Below, piece by piece: positions 27,240 to 35,798 of a DNA stretch of 64,000 nucleotides. The notes beneath the pieces were generated by a model. It did no database searches and was not told the origin of the DNA. It saw only the letters and a list, made by a program, of their open reading frames with translations. The translations under genes and the position numbers were made by a program. This stretch comes from Exiguobacterium undae DSM 14481 (lineage in GTDB: Bacteria; Bacillota; Bacilli; Exiguobacteriales; Exiguobacteriaceae): assembly GCF_000620805.1 (NCBI RefSeq), contig NZ_KK211187.1:1474398-1538397 (forward strand). Direction: 5' to 3'. Within the stretch, counting starts at the first letter, position 1. Every line of letters begins with the position of its first letter.

Positions 27240-27989
27240 TTACCGGATGAATCCACCCTCTGCATGAATGATCTGTCCTGTGATCCAGGCGGCGTCTTCA
27301 CTGACGAGGAAGGCAATGGTCCGCGCGGCATCACTCGGTGTACCGATCCGTCCGAACGGAAACTGCGGTTGGAGCTGCGTCCGGACGTCATCCGTCATCC
27401 ACGTCGAATCGGTTGGTCCGGGATTGAGCGCGTTGACGGTAATCCCAAGCGGCGCGACAGCGAGCGAAAACGAAGTCGTAAACGCTGAAATCGCCCCTTT
27501 TGTCGCTGCATACGCGAGTTCATCCGGCATCGGACCGAGATCCTGTCCGGACGTCATATTGACGATGCGACCATTCTGTAAACCGGCTTGCTCGAACTGA
27601 CGGGCAAACAGGACCGATAACAGCAGCGTGCTCCGGATGTTGACGGCGTAGTGGGCATCGAGTGCTGTAATGTCCAAGGAAGCCAGATCGGTCTGCGTCG
27701 AGTGAGCGGCATTGTTGATCAGGACGGACGGCGTACCGACTGTTGAGAGCGTATGGGTGAAAACACGTTCTGCCGCACGTGGTGCCGACAGGTCGATTTC
27801 AAGCGCCTCGCTTTGGGTACCGTTTGTCGCCAGCTCTGCTTGAAACGTCTTGATCCAGGAAGGATCGGCTTTCCAGTATGTAAAACAAATCGTCATCCCT
27901 TGGGCCGCGAGCTTTCGGCAAACCGCCGTGCCGATATCATCGGGATGGCTCGCACCGGTAATGAGTGCGATCCGGGGTGAATATGACAT
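27240..27989 (-). CDS. SDR-family oxidoreductase (3-oxoacyl-ACP-reductase-like)
   Basis: The 249-residue protein opens ALITGASHPDDIGTAVCRKL with an SDR nucleotide-binding motif and has YAATKGA as the catalytic Tyr-Lys. The ending GTPSDAARTIAFLVSEDAAW then ITGQIIHAEGGFI is the usual FabG-like C-terminus. GGGAGG precedes the ATG. Function could be any ketone reduction. Confidence 0.88.
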   Translation of the reverse strand: MSYSPRIALITGASHPDDIGTAVCRKLAAQGMTICFTYWKADPSWIKTFQAELATNGTQSEALEIDLSAPRAAERVFTHTLSTVGTPSVLINNAAHSTQTDLASLDITALDAHYAVNIRSTLLLSVLFARQFEQAGLQNGRIVNMTSGQDLGPMPDELAYAATKGAISAFTTSFSLAVAPLGITVNALNPGPTDSTWMTDDVRTQLQPQFPFGRIGTPSDAARTIAFLVSEDAAWITGQIIHAEGGFIR

Positions 27990-28137
27990 AACAACGCCTC
28001 CCATGTAAGTCCGTCTATGTGTGTCATTGTACCGTGATGAAAAGAAGGGCGTCCAGAAAAAAGAGGGTTTTTTTTACAAAATGTAATAGAATCCATCCGT
28101 TTCCAAATGCTATGATGAAAAAAAGAGGTGGTTCAAC

Positions 28138-28674
28138 GTGCTGAAACGGAAATACGCGGCGCGCTCGTCATGGAAGCGGATAATTGAACGAAATTACCGG
28201 GAGCTGTACATGGAGACGGAATCATTCATCGGGTATGTAACACGTCTTGATATGATTCAGGTGACGCACTCGTTGCATGTTCGGTATTCAGAACAGGTGA
28301 TTCAGCTTGTTGGCGACGGCTATTCCTGGCTGCAACAGTTTCCGAGCGGAAAAAAGCATGTCGTCACGACGATGTTTGATGAACACGGAAAAATCGTTCA
28401 AACATATGTCGATATTTGTCTTCGTCACGGACGGGATGCGAACGGGATTTACTGGGATGATTTGTTTTTGGATCTTGTGTTGTTGCCGTCGGGAGAGTGT
28501 TTGATTCTTGATGCGGATGAGCTGGAAGCGGCATTAAGAGCGGGGGAAATCAAACGGACGCAGTATGATGGAGCATGGCGGGAGATCGACCGGTTGCGCG
28601 AACAAATGCGGACATCGGATGTGGTGCCGGGTACGCTTGCTTATGCGCATCATGCCTTACTGAGCGATGCGTGA
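28138..28674 (+). CDS. DUF402 protein
   Basis: The 178-residue protein starts GTG and shows the DUF402 pattern with DDLFLDLVLLPSGECLILDA and DGYSWLQQFPSGKKHVVTT. Members include nucleoside tri/diphosphatases (Ntdp) and FomD, but this branch lacks a clear assignment. AGAGGTGG is the binding site. Confidence 0.82.
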   Translation: MLKRKYAARSSWKRIIERNYRELYMETESFIGYVTRLDMIQVTHSLHVRYSEQVIQLVGDGYSWLQQFPSGKKHVVTTMFDEHGKIVQTYVDICLRHGRDANGIYWDDLFLDLVLLPSGECLILDADELEAALRAGEIKRTQYDGAWREIDRLREQMRTSDVVPGTLAYAHHALLSDA

Positions 28675-28687
28675 TTCGAGCAAGCAA

Positions 28688-28719
28688 ATCCCGTTGAGTG
28701 TCAAAACAATCAACGGGAT
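28688..28719. terminator. Hairpin between converging genes
   Basis: ATCCCGTTGA and TCAACGGGAT pair around a 12-base loop. T tracts are weak on both sides, so termination is only likely. Confidence 0.5.
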
Positions 28720-28734
28720 GATGGAAGGGTGCCG

Positions 28735-28818
28735 CTAGACGATTTTGTTGTTGTTGTGATAGAGGACAAACAGAACGATGCTGATGACGGCTAAGGCGAT
28801 CACAATAAGCACCATCAT
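28735..28818 (-). CDS. Single-helix small membrane protein (27 aa)
   Basis: AAGGAGATGAAACATT precedes ATG-ATG, giving 27 residues: a hydrophobic helix (VLIVIALAVISIVLFVLY) and a short polar tail HNNNKIV. Size and structure fit the class of single-pass small proteins in Bacilli. Too short for ordinary ORF cut-offs. Confidence 0.6.
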   Translation of the reverse strand: MMVLIVIALAVISIVLFVLYHNNNKIV

Positions 28819-28975
28819 AATGTTTCATCTCCTTGCGCCTTTGAAAACATGACATATCCCTGTCCTAGTCTTTACCCTGTATTCAGAAGACCGAGTGAGC
28901 AGGACGCAGAAAATTTTTAACAGATCGAGATGACTGACGAGAAGTCTGATCTGAATCATCAAGGAGGTTGGAAAC

Positions 28976-29638
28976 ATGAAACAGGCGTACATATTTGATA
29001 TGGACGGGACGTTATTTCAAACGAATCGTATTCTCGGTCATGCCTTGGACGATGCGTTCACTTTCTTGCGCGAGCAAGAACGCTGGACCGGAGAGACTCC
29101 GCTTGCGAAATATCAATCAATTATGGGAGTACCGTTGCCGGAAGTCTGGCGGACGCTGTTGCCGACGCACACGGATGACGAACGGACAGTTGTTGATCAA
29201 ATCTTTCAAGGCGCGTTGATCACCCATATAAAACAAGGGCATGGTGCGTTGTATCCGGGTGCCGAAGCGACACTCATGGCCTTAAAAGCAGCGGACCATC
29301 CTTTGTACATCGCAAGCAACGGCTGGAACAACTATTTAGCTGCGATCGTGACGTATTATGAACTGGATCGTTGGTTAGACGGTGTCTACAGCATCGAAGA
29401 CGTAGCATCGTTACAAAAAAGTGATTTGGTACGGCACATCTTGTCAAACCATCAGTTGACGCAAGCGACGGTCGTCGGAGACCGGATTTCTGACTTTATG
29501 GCGGCACGGACGAATCAATTACCGGCCATCGGCTGCCGTTTTGATTTTTCGAATGAAGCGGAACTGGCAGAAGCAGATTATATCGTCTCCGATTTACGGG
29601 ACATCCTAAAGCTGAGTCTTGCTCCGCTCTCGAAATGA
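28976..29638 (+). CDS. HAD-superfamily phosphatase (phosphoglycolate-phosphatase-like)
   Basis: The 220-residue protein has all four HAD motifs: FDMDGTLF (nucleophile Asp), YIASNGW (Ser), KSDLVRH (Lys) and VVGDRISDF (Asp). A helical cap lies between motifs 1 and 2 (subclass I, Gph/PgmB type). Likely a small-molecule phosphatase or phosphomutase. AAGGAGG precedes the ATG; a hairpin follows. Confidence 0.88.
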   Translation: MKQAYIFDMDGTLFQTNRILGHALDDAFTFLREQERWTGETPLAKYQSIMGVPLPEVWRTLLPTHTDDERTVVDQIFQGALITHIKQGHGALYPGAEATLMALKAADHPLYIASNGWNNYLAAIVTYYELDRWLDGVYSIEDVASLQKSDLVRHILSNHQLTQATVVGDRISDFMAARTNQLPAIGCRFDFSNEAELAEADYIVSDLRDILKLSLAPLSK

Positions 29639-29652
29639 GATAATCTAGTTTC

Positions 29653-29706
29653 AACACGACACAACCGGTGCCTCCTTTAAATGCAAGGGGACACCGGTTG
29701 TGTTGG
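29653..29706. terminator. Bidirectional terminator
   Basis: CACAACCGGTG and CACCGGTTGTG are inverted around a 20-base loop, between HAD and methyltransferase genes that converge. Confidence 0.7.
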
Positions 29707-29712
29707 ATTGTG

Positions 29713-30417
29713 TCATCTCTTTTGGAAAAGCGCTGTCCACAGTCCGGAGAGTCCGAAGACCGGATCGGTCGGTGCAGCTTCCTGCATCAACCGGATTTCA
29801 AGGACGTCGAACGTATCAAAAATCGAGCGGAGTTTGTCTTCCGTGAAGCCAAGACCGCCCTGCAGACTGCGTTGACGGTAAACGTCCCAGTCGGTCATGT
29901 CGGACCCGCCGTACTGACCGCCCTCAACGAAGCAGGTTAAGGCAAAGCAACCACCCGGTCGTAACGCCTCCGTGACGACGCGGATGTAATCGTGTCGTCG
30001 GTGCGGGGCGATATGATGGAAACAGCCGGAATCGTAGACGAAGTCGTAAGCACCGTCTTCAATCGAGAGCTCAAACAAGTTTCCTTGCCGGAACCGGACA
30101 TCAAGTTGTCGCTCGTTTGCCCGTTCATTTGCCCAATCAATCGATGATTGCGCAAGGTCAATCGCGTCGACCTGACTTCCACGTTCGGCCAGATACAAGG
30201 CATTGCGTCCGGGACCACTTCCGAGTTCGAGGACACGTGTCAGCGGAAGTTGTCTTTGTTCCACGTAGGCGACAAGATTTTCATCCGGTTTATCGACGAA
30301 AAAGGGAATCCGTTTCGTCCGGTCTTCATAAAAGCTATCCCAAAATGCGGTCGGTTCCCGCAGTAAAGCATCCAGCATGTTCAGGATATCGTCCTGCGTG
30401 CGAATCGTTTCCTTCAT
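29713..30417 (-). CDS. Class I SAM-dependent methyltransferase
   Basis: The 234-residue protein has the SAM site VLELGSGPGRNALYLAERG, then VDAIDLAQ, FVYDSGCFHHI and LRPGGCFAL, so it is a Rossmann methyltransferase. FWDSFYEDRTKRIPFF at the start recalls tellurite/thiopurine-type proteins, but the substrate is unknown. Its ATG overlaps the creatininase-like stop by 4 bases, so it is the last gene of a three-gene operon. Confidence 0.88.
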   Translation of the reverse strand: MKETIRTQDDILNMLDALLREPTAFWDSFYEDRTKRIPFFVDKPDENLVAYVEQRQLPLTRVLELGSGPGRNALYLAERGSQVDAIDLAQSSIDWANERANERQLDVRFRQGNLFELSIEDGAYDFVYDSGCFHHIAPHRRHDYIRVVTEALRPGGCFALTCFVEGGQYGGSDMTDWDVYRQRSLQGGLGFTEDKLRSIFDTFDVLEIRLMQEAAPTDPVFGLSGLWTALFQKR

Positions 30418-31184
30418 CGTGGCTCCTCTTTTCTCGCCGGCAGGTTTCTCAAACGGACGGCAGTTGTCAGTATGTCTTCCAGGTGTTCCGCCCGCTTGTC
30501 GATGAAGGTCGTCCAGAACGTTTCCCCGATTCTTGCCAGTTCGTCCGGTGAATAGACGCCGGGCTCAAAATGACCCCAACAGCCGTCCGTTGTCAGTTGA
30601 TCCCAAAAAACATAATCAGCGACCGGGTAATGCGACAGCGGGACGTCTCCCCCCATCGGTTTTAAATCGACGAGTTCCGGACAGAGCCACATTGCCGTCG
30701 CGACGGATAACAGACCGCCGTGACGTTCGTTTAACCCGTCCAGTCCGGCAACGTGTAACGCTTCCTCAAAAGCCTGATAACGGTGGGTCGTGATGACGAC
30801 CAGTTCCGGATACTTGAAGTTGATTTGTTTGACGAACGCCGATTCCCAGTAGGCACCTCCGTGCCCGTTGCAAAGGACAAATTGATTAAACCCTTGACGG
30901 AACAGATTGACGATGATTTCTTCAAGCATCGCCGATAACACCGTTGGACTGACGGTGACGGTTCCGATTTGATTGGCATGTTCTTCGGATGTATTAAACG
31001 GCAGGGTCGGCAAAACATAGGCATTTAAGCGTTCGCCGAAAACGATCGCATACCGCTCGGCGATCAATGTATCAAGATGCATCGGCAAATACGGTCCGAA
31101 CTGTTCCGTCGCACCGACCGAAAGAATGGCAATGTTCGTCTGGCTGTCTCGAATGACTTGTGTACTGTTTTTGTAGCTAAGCAT
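30414..31184 (-). CDS. Creatininase-family amidohydrolase
   Basis: The 256-residue protein has the family's metal motifs: SVGATEQFGPYLPMHLDT (Glu, His, Asp), CNGHGGAYWE and LNERHGGLLSVATAM. Creatininase relatives hydrolyse cyclic amides or act in cofactor synthesis; this member's substrate is unknown. AAAGGAG gives the start 15 bases after the YciI-like gene, and the stop overlaps the methyltransferase start. Confidence 0.85.
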   Translation of the reverse strand: MLSYKNSTQVIRDSQTNIAILSVGATEQFGPYLPMHLDTLIAERYAIVFGERLNAYVLPTLPFNTSEEHANQIGTVTVSPTVLSAMLEEIIVNLFRQGFNQFVLCNGHGGAYWESAFVKQINFKYPELVVITTHRYQAFEEALHVAGLDGLNERHGGLLSVATAMWLCPELVDLKPMGGDVPLSHYPVADYVFWDQLTTDGCWGHFEPGVYSPDELARIGETFWTTFIDKRAEHLEDILTTAVRLRNLPARKEEPR

Positions 31185-31198
31185 GCATCAATTCTCCT

Positions 31199-31552
31199 TT
31201 ATTCGAATACTTGTCTTAATTCGATTTGTCCTTCGCCGTGACCTTGCGGATCCGGCATACGTCTGGCCCAGGCGATCGCTTCCTCTTTTGACGCCACATC
31301 AATCAACAGGAAACCGGCAATTTGCTCCGCCGACGGTTCAAACGGTCCGGATATGACGTCCGCTTGTCCATCGGATTGCTGATACGTAAAACGGAGCGCT
31401 TCCCGCGTCGGGTGAAGTCCTTTTGCCATGACCCGGACACCTGCCGTAACCAACTCCTGATTAAAGACGGCCATCGCTTTTTGGAGCGATAGATCCGGAA
31501 GTAAATCGGCTTCCGACCGGTGAGACGCTTTGACGAGCAACAGGAATAACAT
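31199..31552 (-). CDS. YciI/DGPF-domain protein
   Basis: The 117-residue protein begins MLFLLLVKASHRSEADLLPD and contains ISGPFEPSAEQIAGFLLIDV, the DGPF pattern, with EAIAWARRMPDPQGHGEGQI, typical of PhnB/YciI-like ferredoxin-fold proteins. Often sigma-factor-associated, but not here. First gene of the operon with creatininase-like and methyltransferase genes. Confidence 0.85.
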   Translation of the reverse strand: MLFLLLVKASHRSEADLLPDLSLQKAMAVFNQELVTAGVRVMAKGLHPTREALRFTYQQSDGQADVISGPFEPSAEQIAGFLLIDVASKEEAIAWARRMPDPQGHGEGQIELRQVFE

Positions 31553-31720
31553 GAATTAACCTCCAAACGAAAGTAGAAAATGGTGATAGGCGTATCACTA
31601 ATTTAGTATTCGACAAACAGTCAAAAATCCCTGCTGTATCAACTAAAAAATGGATGTAAAAAACTTTTTTGACGGAATAGATAAGGAAAATGATTGCCAA
31701 TTTAATCATGTTTAATTAGC

Positions 31721-32473
31721 ATGGAAATGGAAGCTATGAAATCAGAAATGGTCATGAAAGGGAACTGGAAGATGATATATGGCATCGGGTTATTTTTGTT
31801 GGGGGTCGTCGGGTTGGCGGCGCGCGGGTTGTATTTTGGGATCTTCGATATCACGGAGTGGGCGAGTCTATCGTTGCTTCTGCCCGCCGCTTATGGAGCG
31901 GGGTGGATCGAACGGATCCAACAAAAGCGGGACGGGACCTTTTGCGGCTTAGACGCCGGATACGCTTCACGCCTCGGTGAACGAGTATCGACAGGGGTGA
32001 AACAGATCTATCGGGCGGATGTCGCGTTCGGTACGTACCGGCGGACGTTCCATAAACCGTGGCACCGCTGGTTCATTGCTTTTCCGAAGGTGGAAGGGTT
32101 TTTTCTGAATTTGGTGTTCGACGTGTCAAACCAACAACTGCAGCTAGTCGAGAAACCGAATCAACGGTTGTGGAGCAATCAGACGGAATGGTGGATCGAG
32201 GAGGGGGGAGAGACTGTCGGTGAAATCAAAACGGATCATACGTTCCGTCATGCGGCCGCGTTCAGCGAAGTGTTGCGGATGACTTACCGAACGGAACAGT
32301 ATCAGATCCGGTCATCCAAGTTATCGCGGCGCGTAGAGGTGTTGCAGCAAGGCGCAACGATCGCCACGAGCAAACGGAAACGGAATCTTTTGACGTTTGA
32401 TGTTCCAAAGCAGGATGCGCACGTCGCGCTCATCGCCGGAATGGTCTTGTTTCGTTTCCATTATCGGGAATGA
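31721..32473 (+). CDS. Tubby C-terminal-like domain membrane protein
   Basis: The 250-residue protein has one or two hydrophobic helices at residues 15-60 (IYGIGLFLLGVVGLAARG, then LSLLLPAAYGAGW) and a soluble part with strands such as RTFHKPWHRWFIAFP and LVFDVSNQQLQLVEKP that recall tubby-like domains. Start uncertain: no clear ribosome binding site precedes any of five ATGs between 31721 and 31754. Function unknown. Confidence 0.6.
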   Translation: MEMEAMKSEMVMKGNWKMIYGIGLFLLGVVGLAARGLYFGIFDITEWASLSLLLPAAYGAGWIERIQQKRDGTFCGLDAGYASRLGERVSTGVKQIYRADVAFGTYRRTFHKPWHRWFIAFPKVEGFFLNLVFDVSNQQLQLVEKPNQRLWSNQTEWWIEEGGETVGEIKTDHTFRHAAAFSEVLRMTYRTEQYQIRSSKLSRRVEVLQQGATIATSKRKRNLLTFDVPKQDAHVALIAGMVLFRFHYRE

Positions 32474-32553
32474 GACGCCTCCCGGATGAAGGGCGGAGTG
32501 TGATATCCTAAGACAAAGCAAGAGAATCAAAAACAGAAAGCAGGTGATTTGTG

Positions 32554-32922
32554 ATGAGCAATCCACTGAGTCAACTCGCATGGACCTTCGTCTCCGAGTG
32601 TGACATCCCGCATGACGTGCAAGGATTATTGATTCAAGGCGAACAGGCATTGTCCGCCTACAAGACGATCCGTGACGTCGCCGTCTTCACGACCCACCGG
32701 TTGATCATTCGGGACGCGCAAGGACTGACAGGAAAAAAGGTCGAAGTCTATTCGATTCCCTATAAGTCGATCAACATGTATTCGACGGAAAACGCCGGCG
32801 GGATGTTTGACATCAACTCGGAAGTTCAACTGTTCACCCGGGCCGGAACGATTAAGATCAATCTCAACAAAAAGGTCGACGTTCGAAAAATCGATCTGTT
32901 GATTGCCAATGCGATTTTATGA
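32554..32922 (+). CDS. Small PH-domain protein
   Basis: The 122-residue product has the single bacterial PH-domain pattern TIRDVAVFTTHRLIIRDA, GKKVEVYSIPYKSINMYSTE, and VQLFTRAGTIKINLNKKVDV. AGGTGATTT precedes GTG-ATG; the ATG at 32554 is preferred. Such proteins are soluble adaptors; a 27-residue ORF follows 13 bases after the stop. Confidence 0.82.
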   Translation: MSNPLSQLAWTFVSECDIPHDVQGLLIQGEQALSAYKTIRDVAVFTTHRLIIRDAQGLTGKKVEVYSIPYKSINMYSTENAGGMFDINSEVQLFTRAGTIKINLNKKVDVRKIDLLIANAIL

Positions 32923-32935
32923 GGAGGAAAGCGTA

Positions 32936-33019
32936 ATGAAAAGAACGTTCAAGAAAAAACGAGTGATCCTCTTATTGACGTTGCTCGCCGCCATCTGCCG
33001 ACCGAAACGAGTCCGCTAA
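32936..33019 (+). CDS. Small basic hydrophobic peptide (27 aa)
   Basis: GAGGAGGAAAGCGTA, a strong binding site, precedes an ATG giving MKRTFKKKRVILLLTLLAAI then CRPKRVR. It looks like a signal-peptide or membrane-anchored start with basic ends. It begins 13 bases after the PH-domain gene stop. It could be a truncated lipoprotein gene (AAIC resembles a lipobox end) or a genuine small protein. Confidence 0.5.
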   Translation: MKRTFKKKRVILLLTLLAAICRPKRVR

Positions 33020-33152
33020 TTTTATTTCAACTCCCGTAATTCATGCTTAAATGTACAAAGCGTAACGACGGGCAATCTTCATCTACTGAATCCGTCACTC
33101 TGAATAACAGGGAAACAGCACGAAAACGCTCCGCCAAATAAAAACGGATCCA

Positions 33153-33440
33153 TCAGGGACCCGTTCCGCAACTGACCGTATAGTGATGATCTTGTTTCTT
33201 GCTGTAACAAATGGTTGGTGTCATCCCCGTCTCGCTGTCATGATCGTACCAGATGACGTCGTACATGCGCCCGTACTCCGGATCGACCATTCTTCTGTCG
33301 AGAAGGGCGCTGTAACTCTGATACGGATGTCCTTGTTCGTACAGATAATGGCGAATCGCTCCGCGCTCTGTATCGTCCGAAAAGACGACCGGCGACAGCA
33401 ATGGTAAGACGATCAACAAGGTGAGTATAGAACCACCCAT
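33153..33440 (-). CDS. Predicted exported/membrane-anchored small protein (start uncertain)
   Basis: The 95-residue reading begins at an ATG with a signal-like core (LTLLIVLPLLSPVVF) and a hydrophilic part with two cysteines (PTICYSKK, TVSCGTG). No ribosome binding site precedes that ATG. In the same frame upstream there is IQIKRWQKIGLW after GGAGTG, which would fit as the true N-terminus, but no ATG, GTG or TTG begins it; only ATT codons are available. Confidence 0.55.
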   Translation of the reverse strand: MGGSILTLLIVLPLLSPVVFSDDTERGAIRHYLYEQGHPYQSYSALLDRRMVDPEYGRMYDVIWYDHDSETGMTPTICYSKKQDHHYTVSCGTGP

Positions 33441-33556
33441 CCAAAGTCCAATTTTTTGCCAACGCTTAATTTGAATATCACTCCATTTTAGTTAAAATAT
33501 TGAATTTATATGTAAAAGCAACGACCGACAGTCACTTGATTGTCGGTCGTTCTGGT

Positions 33557-34177
33557 TTACCCCGTCTTTCGCATCGATTCAAACAAACGTCCCTTGTAGA
33601 CGTCTGCGATCGTGTTCAAGAAGGACTCGGAAAATCGTTTCGGGAAAAACGGTTTCGCATAAAAGTACTGATAGGCCCGTTTTAAGTCGTCCCATTGTGT
33701 ACACGGATCCGTTTGTCGGAATCGCGCGACATCGATGATTCGGGTGCCGGTCGGCGTCAATAAGATGTTGCGTAAGTGAATGTCGGATGGATTCAAGCCG
33801 ACCGATCGTGCTTCTGCTAAAGCCTGATCGACGGTCTGGATGACATCGTCTGTAATGAGCGTGCCGCTGATCAAACATTCGAACAACGTTTGCCCTTCGA
33901 TGTATTCGATGACAAGATAATCCGCGCCATACTCGTATTGTTTGGCATACGTCGTAAAAGGGCTTAGTTGTTCATAAATCGATCCTTCGATTGCTGCCAG
34001 ATGTCGATGCGACGGGAAAAACTTTTTGATGACCCGGTCCGTTCCGACGATCCGAAATACAAACGCACTTCGACCCGTTCCAATCCACTCCAGTTCATCG
34101 GGATAAGAGGAGACCGTATAGCCATCTTGTATCTCTGTCAGATGGATCGCAAAAGCCAGTTCGGAATCTGTCTTCAC
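33557..34177 (-). CDS. Serine/threonine-kinase-like protein (YrzF-like)
   Basis: The 206-residue protein has a compact kinase fold: glycine loop GTGRSAFVFRI, Lys in VIKKFF, hinge LVIEYIEGQTLFE, catalytic loop NPSDIHLRNILL and metal-binding Asp in IIDVARF. Bacillus YrzF has the same short architecture and is a putative kinase. GTG at 34177 lies 9 bases from AAAGGAA; a GTG at 34186 is too close. Confidence 0.78.
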   Translation of the reverse strand: MKTDSELAFAIHLTEIQDGYTVSSYPDELEWIGTGRSAFVFRIVGTDRVIKKFFPSHRHLAAIEGSIYEQLSPFTTYAKQYEYGADYLVIEYIEGQTLFECLISGTLITDDVIQTVDQALAEARSVGLNPSDIHLRNILLTPTGTRIIDVARFRQTDPCTQWDDLKRAYQYFYAKPFFPKRFSESFLNTIADVYKGRLFESMRKTG

Positions 34178-34319
34178 ACATGCCACTTCCTTTCTCTTCT
34201 TTTAATTATACGCTGTTTGGTGTGAGAAGGTTTCATAAAACGACTCCTGTGTGAAAGTTTTGAACATTTTGTGATATGCTGAAAATGTACAGCAAATACC
34301 TAGCTCAGGGGGTTCTTTT

Positions 34320-35798
34320 ATGAATACATTACAACAATGGCGTGACCATTTTGAAGCGCTTGGTGCCTATGACGAAGCAGTAGCTCTACTTTATTGGGAC
34401 ATGCGGACGTACATGCCGGATCAATCGGCCGAAAACCGTTCGAAATCGATTGGATTTCTGTCGACGGAAAGTTTCCGCCGCCGGACCGGCACAGCGTACC
34501 AGACGTTGCTGAAGACGATGGGACAAGAGACGCTGACGGGGTTAGAGGCGATCTCTTACGAAAAAGCGAAACAAGCATACGATCGGGACTCGAAGATTCC
34601 GGAAGCGGAATATCAGACGTTCATCACGTTGATCTCGGAAGCCGAAAGTGTCTGGGAAAAAGCGAAGGACGCGGATGATTGGGATCTGTTCGCCCCGTAC
34701 TTAGAAAAAATCGTCGCCATGGAACGTAAATTCGTCGAGTACTGGGGATACGGGCAACATCCGTATGATGCGTTACTTCATGATTATGAGCCGGGGATGA
34801 CAGTCGCGGAACTTGACCCGTTGTTCGCGGAACTCCGTCAAGCGATCATCACCCTGTTAAAACAACTGGACGGGAAAACGTTCCCGACGCTCGACTGGTC
34901 AGCAAGCCGAAAGACGCAGATTCAATTGAATCACGACTGGTTAAACGATATCGGCTATGATTTCACGGCCGGCCGCCTCGATGAGACGGTTCATCCGTTC
35001 CAGACGACCATCAACCGGAAGGATGCCCGTGTCACGACGAAGTATGATGAAAATGATTACCGGAACTCCGTGTTCGGGACGATGCATGAAGCGGGACACG
35101 CGACATACGAACAAGGCATCGCTCCGGAGCTCGATGCGCTCGGACTGGGAGAAGGCGCGTCGATGGGGATTCATGAATCGCAGTCGTTGTTCTTTGAAAA
35201 CTTCATCGGTCGAAACCAAGGATTCCTCGCAGCACGCTACGAGGGACTGCAACAAGCGATTCCTTCGCTAACGGACGTTCCGTTTGAGACATTTTATGCA
35301 GCCGTCAATGAGGTCAAACCGTCCTTGATCCGGATTGAGGCGGACGAGTTGACCTATGCCCTCCATATCATCATCCGCTATGAACTCGAAAAACGGTTGA
35401 TTACGGGTGAACTGGAAGTCAAAGACTTGCCGGCTGAATGGAACCGTCTCTATAAAGAGTACCTTGGAGTCGATGTCCCTTCAAACGCCAAAGGGGTGTT
35501 GCAAGACGTCCACTGGTCGGGCGGATCATTTGGTTACTTCCCGAGTTATGCCCTCGGACTCGTCTACAGTGCGCAGTTGAACGAGGCGTTACGCCGGGAT
35601 GTGCCGAACGTCGATCAATTGATCGCGGACGGAACGCTTCAACCGATTAAAGGATGGCTCAATGAACACATCCATCAACACGGAAAAGCGAAGACACCGG
35701 CTGAATTGATTCAAGCGGCAACCGGACAATCGATTTCTGTCCAACCGTTGATCAACTATTTGACAGCGAAGTACACGCGGGTCGTCGAGGCGTTATGA
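34320..35798 (+). CDS. M32 family metallocarboxypeptidase (YpwA-like)
   Basis: The 492-residue protein has the zinc site MHEAGHATYEQG (His256, Glu257, His260) followed by GASMGIHESQSLFFENFIGR with the third ligand, all typical of thermostable carboxypeptidase 1. Length fits B. subtilis YpwA. It removes C-terminal residues from peptides in the cytoplasm. AGGGGG precedes the ATG. Its stop overlaps the start of the next gene by four bases. Confidence 0.95.
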   Translation: MNTLQQWRDHFEALGAYDEAVALLYWDMRTYMPDQSAENRSKSIGFLSTESFRRRTGTAYQTLLKTMGQETLTGLEAISYEKAKQAYDRDSKIPEAEYQTFITLISEAESVWEKAKDADDWDLFAPYLEKIVAMERKFVEYWGYGQHPYDALLHDYEPGMTVAELDPLFAELRQAIITLLKQLDGKTFPTLDWSASRKTQIQLNHDWLNDIGYDFTAGRLDETVHPFQTTINRKDARVTTKYDENDYRNSVFGTMHEAGHATYEQGIAPELDALGLGEGASMGIHESQSLFFENFIGRNQGFLAARYEGLQQAIPSLTDVPFETFYAAVNEVKPSLIRIEADELTYALHIIIRYELEKRLITGELEVKDLPAEWNRLYKEYLGVDVPSNAKGVLQDVHWSGGSFGYFPSYALGLVYSAQLNEALRRDVPNVDQLIADGTLQPIKGWLNEHIHQHGKAKTPAELIQAATGQSISVQPLINYLTAKYTRVVEAL

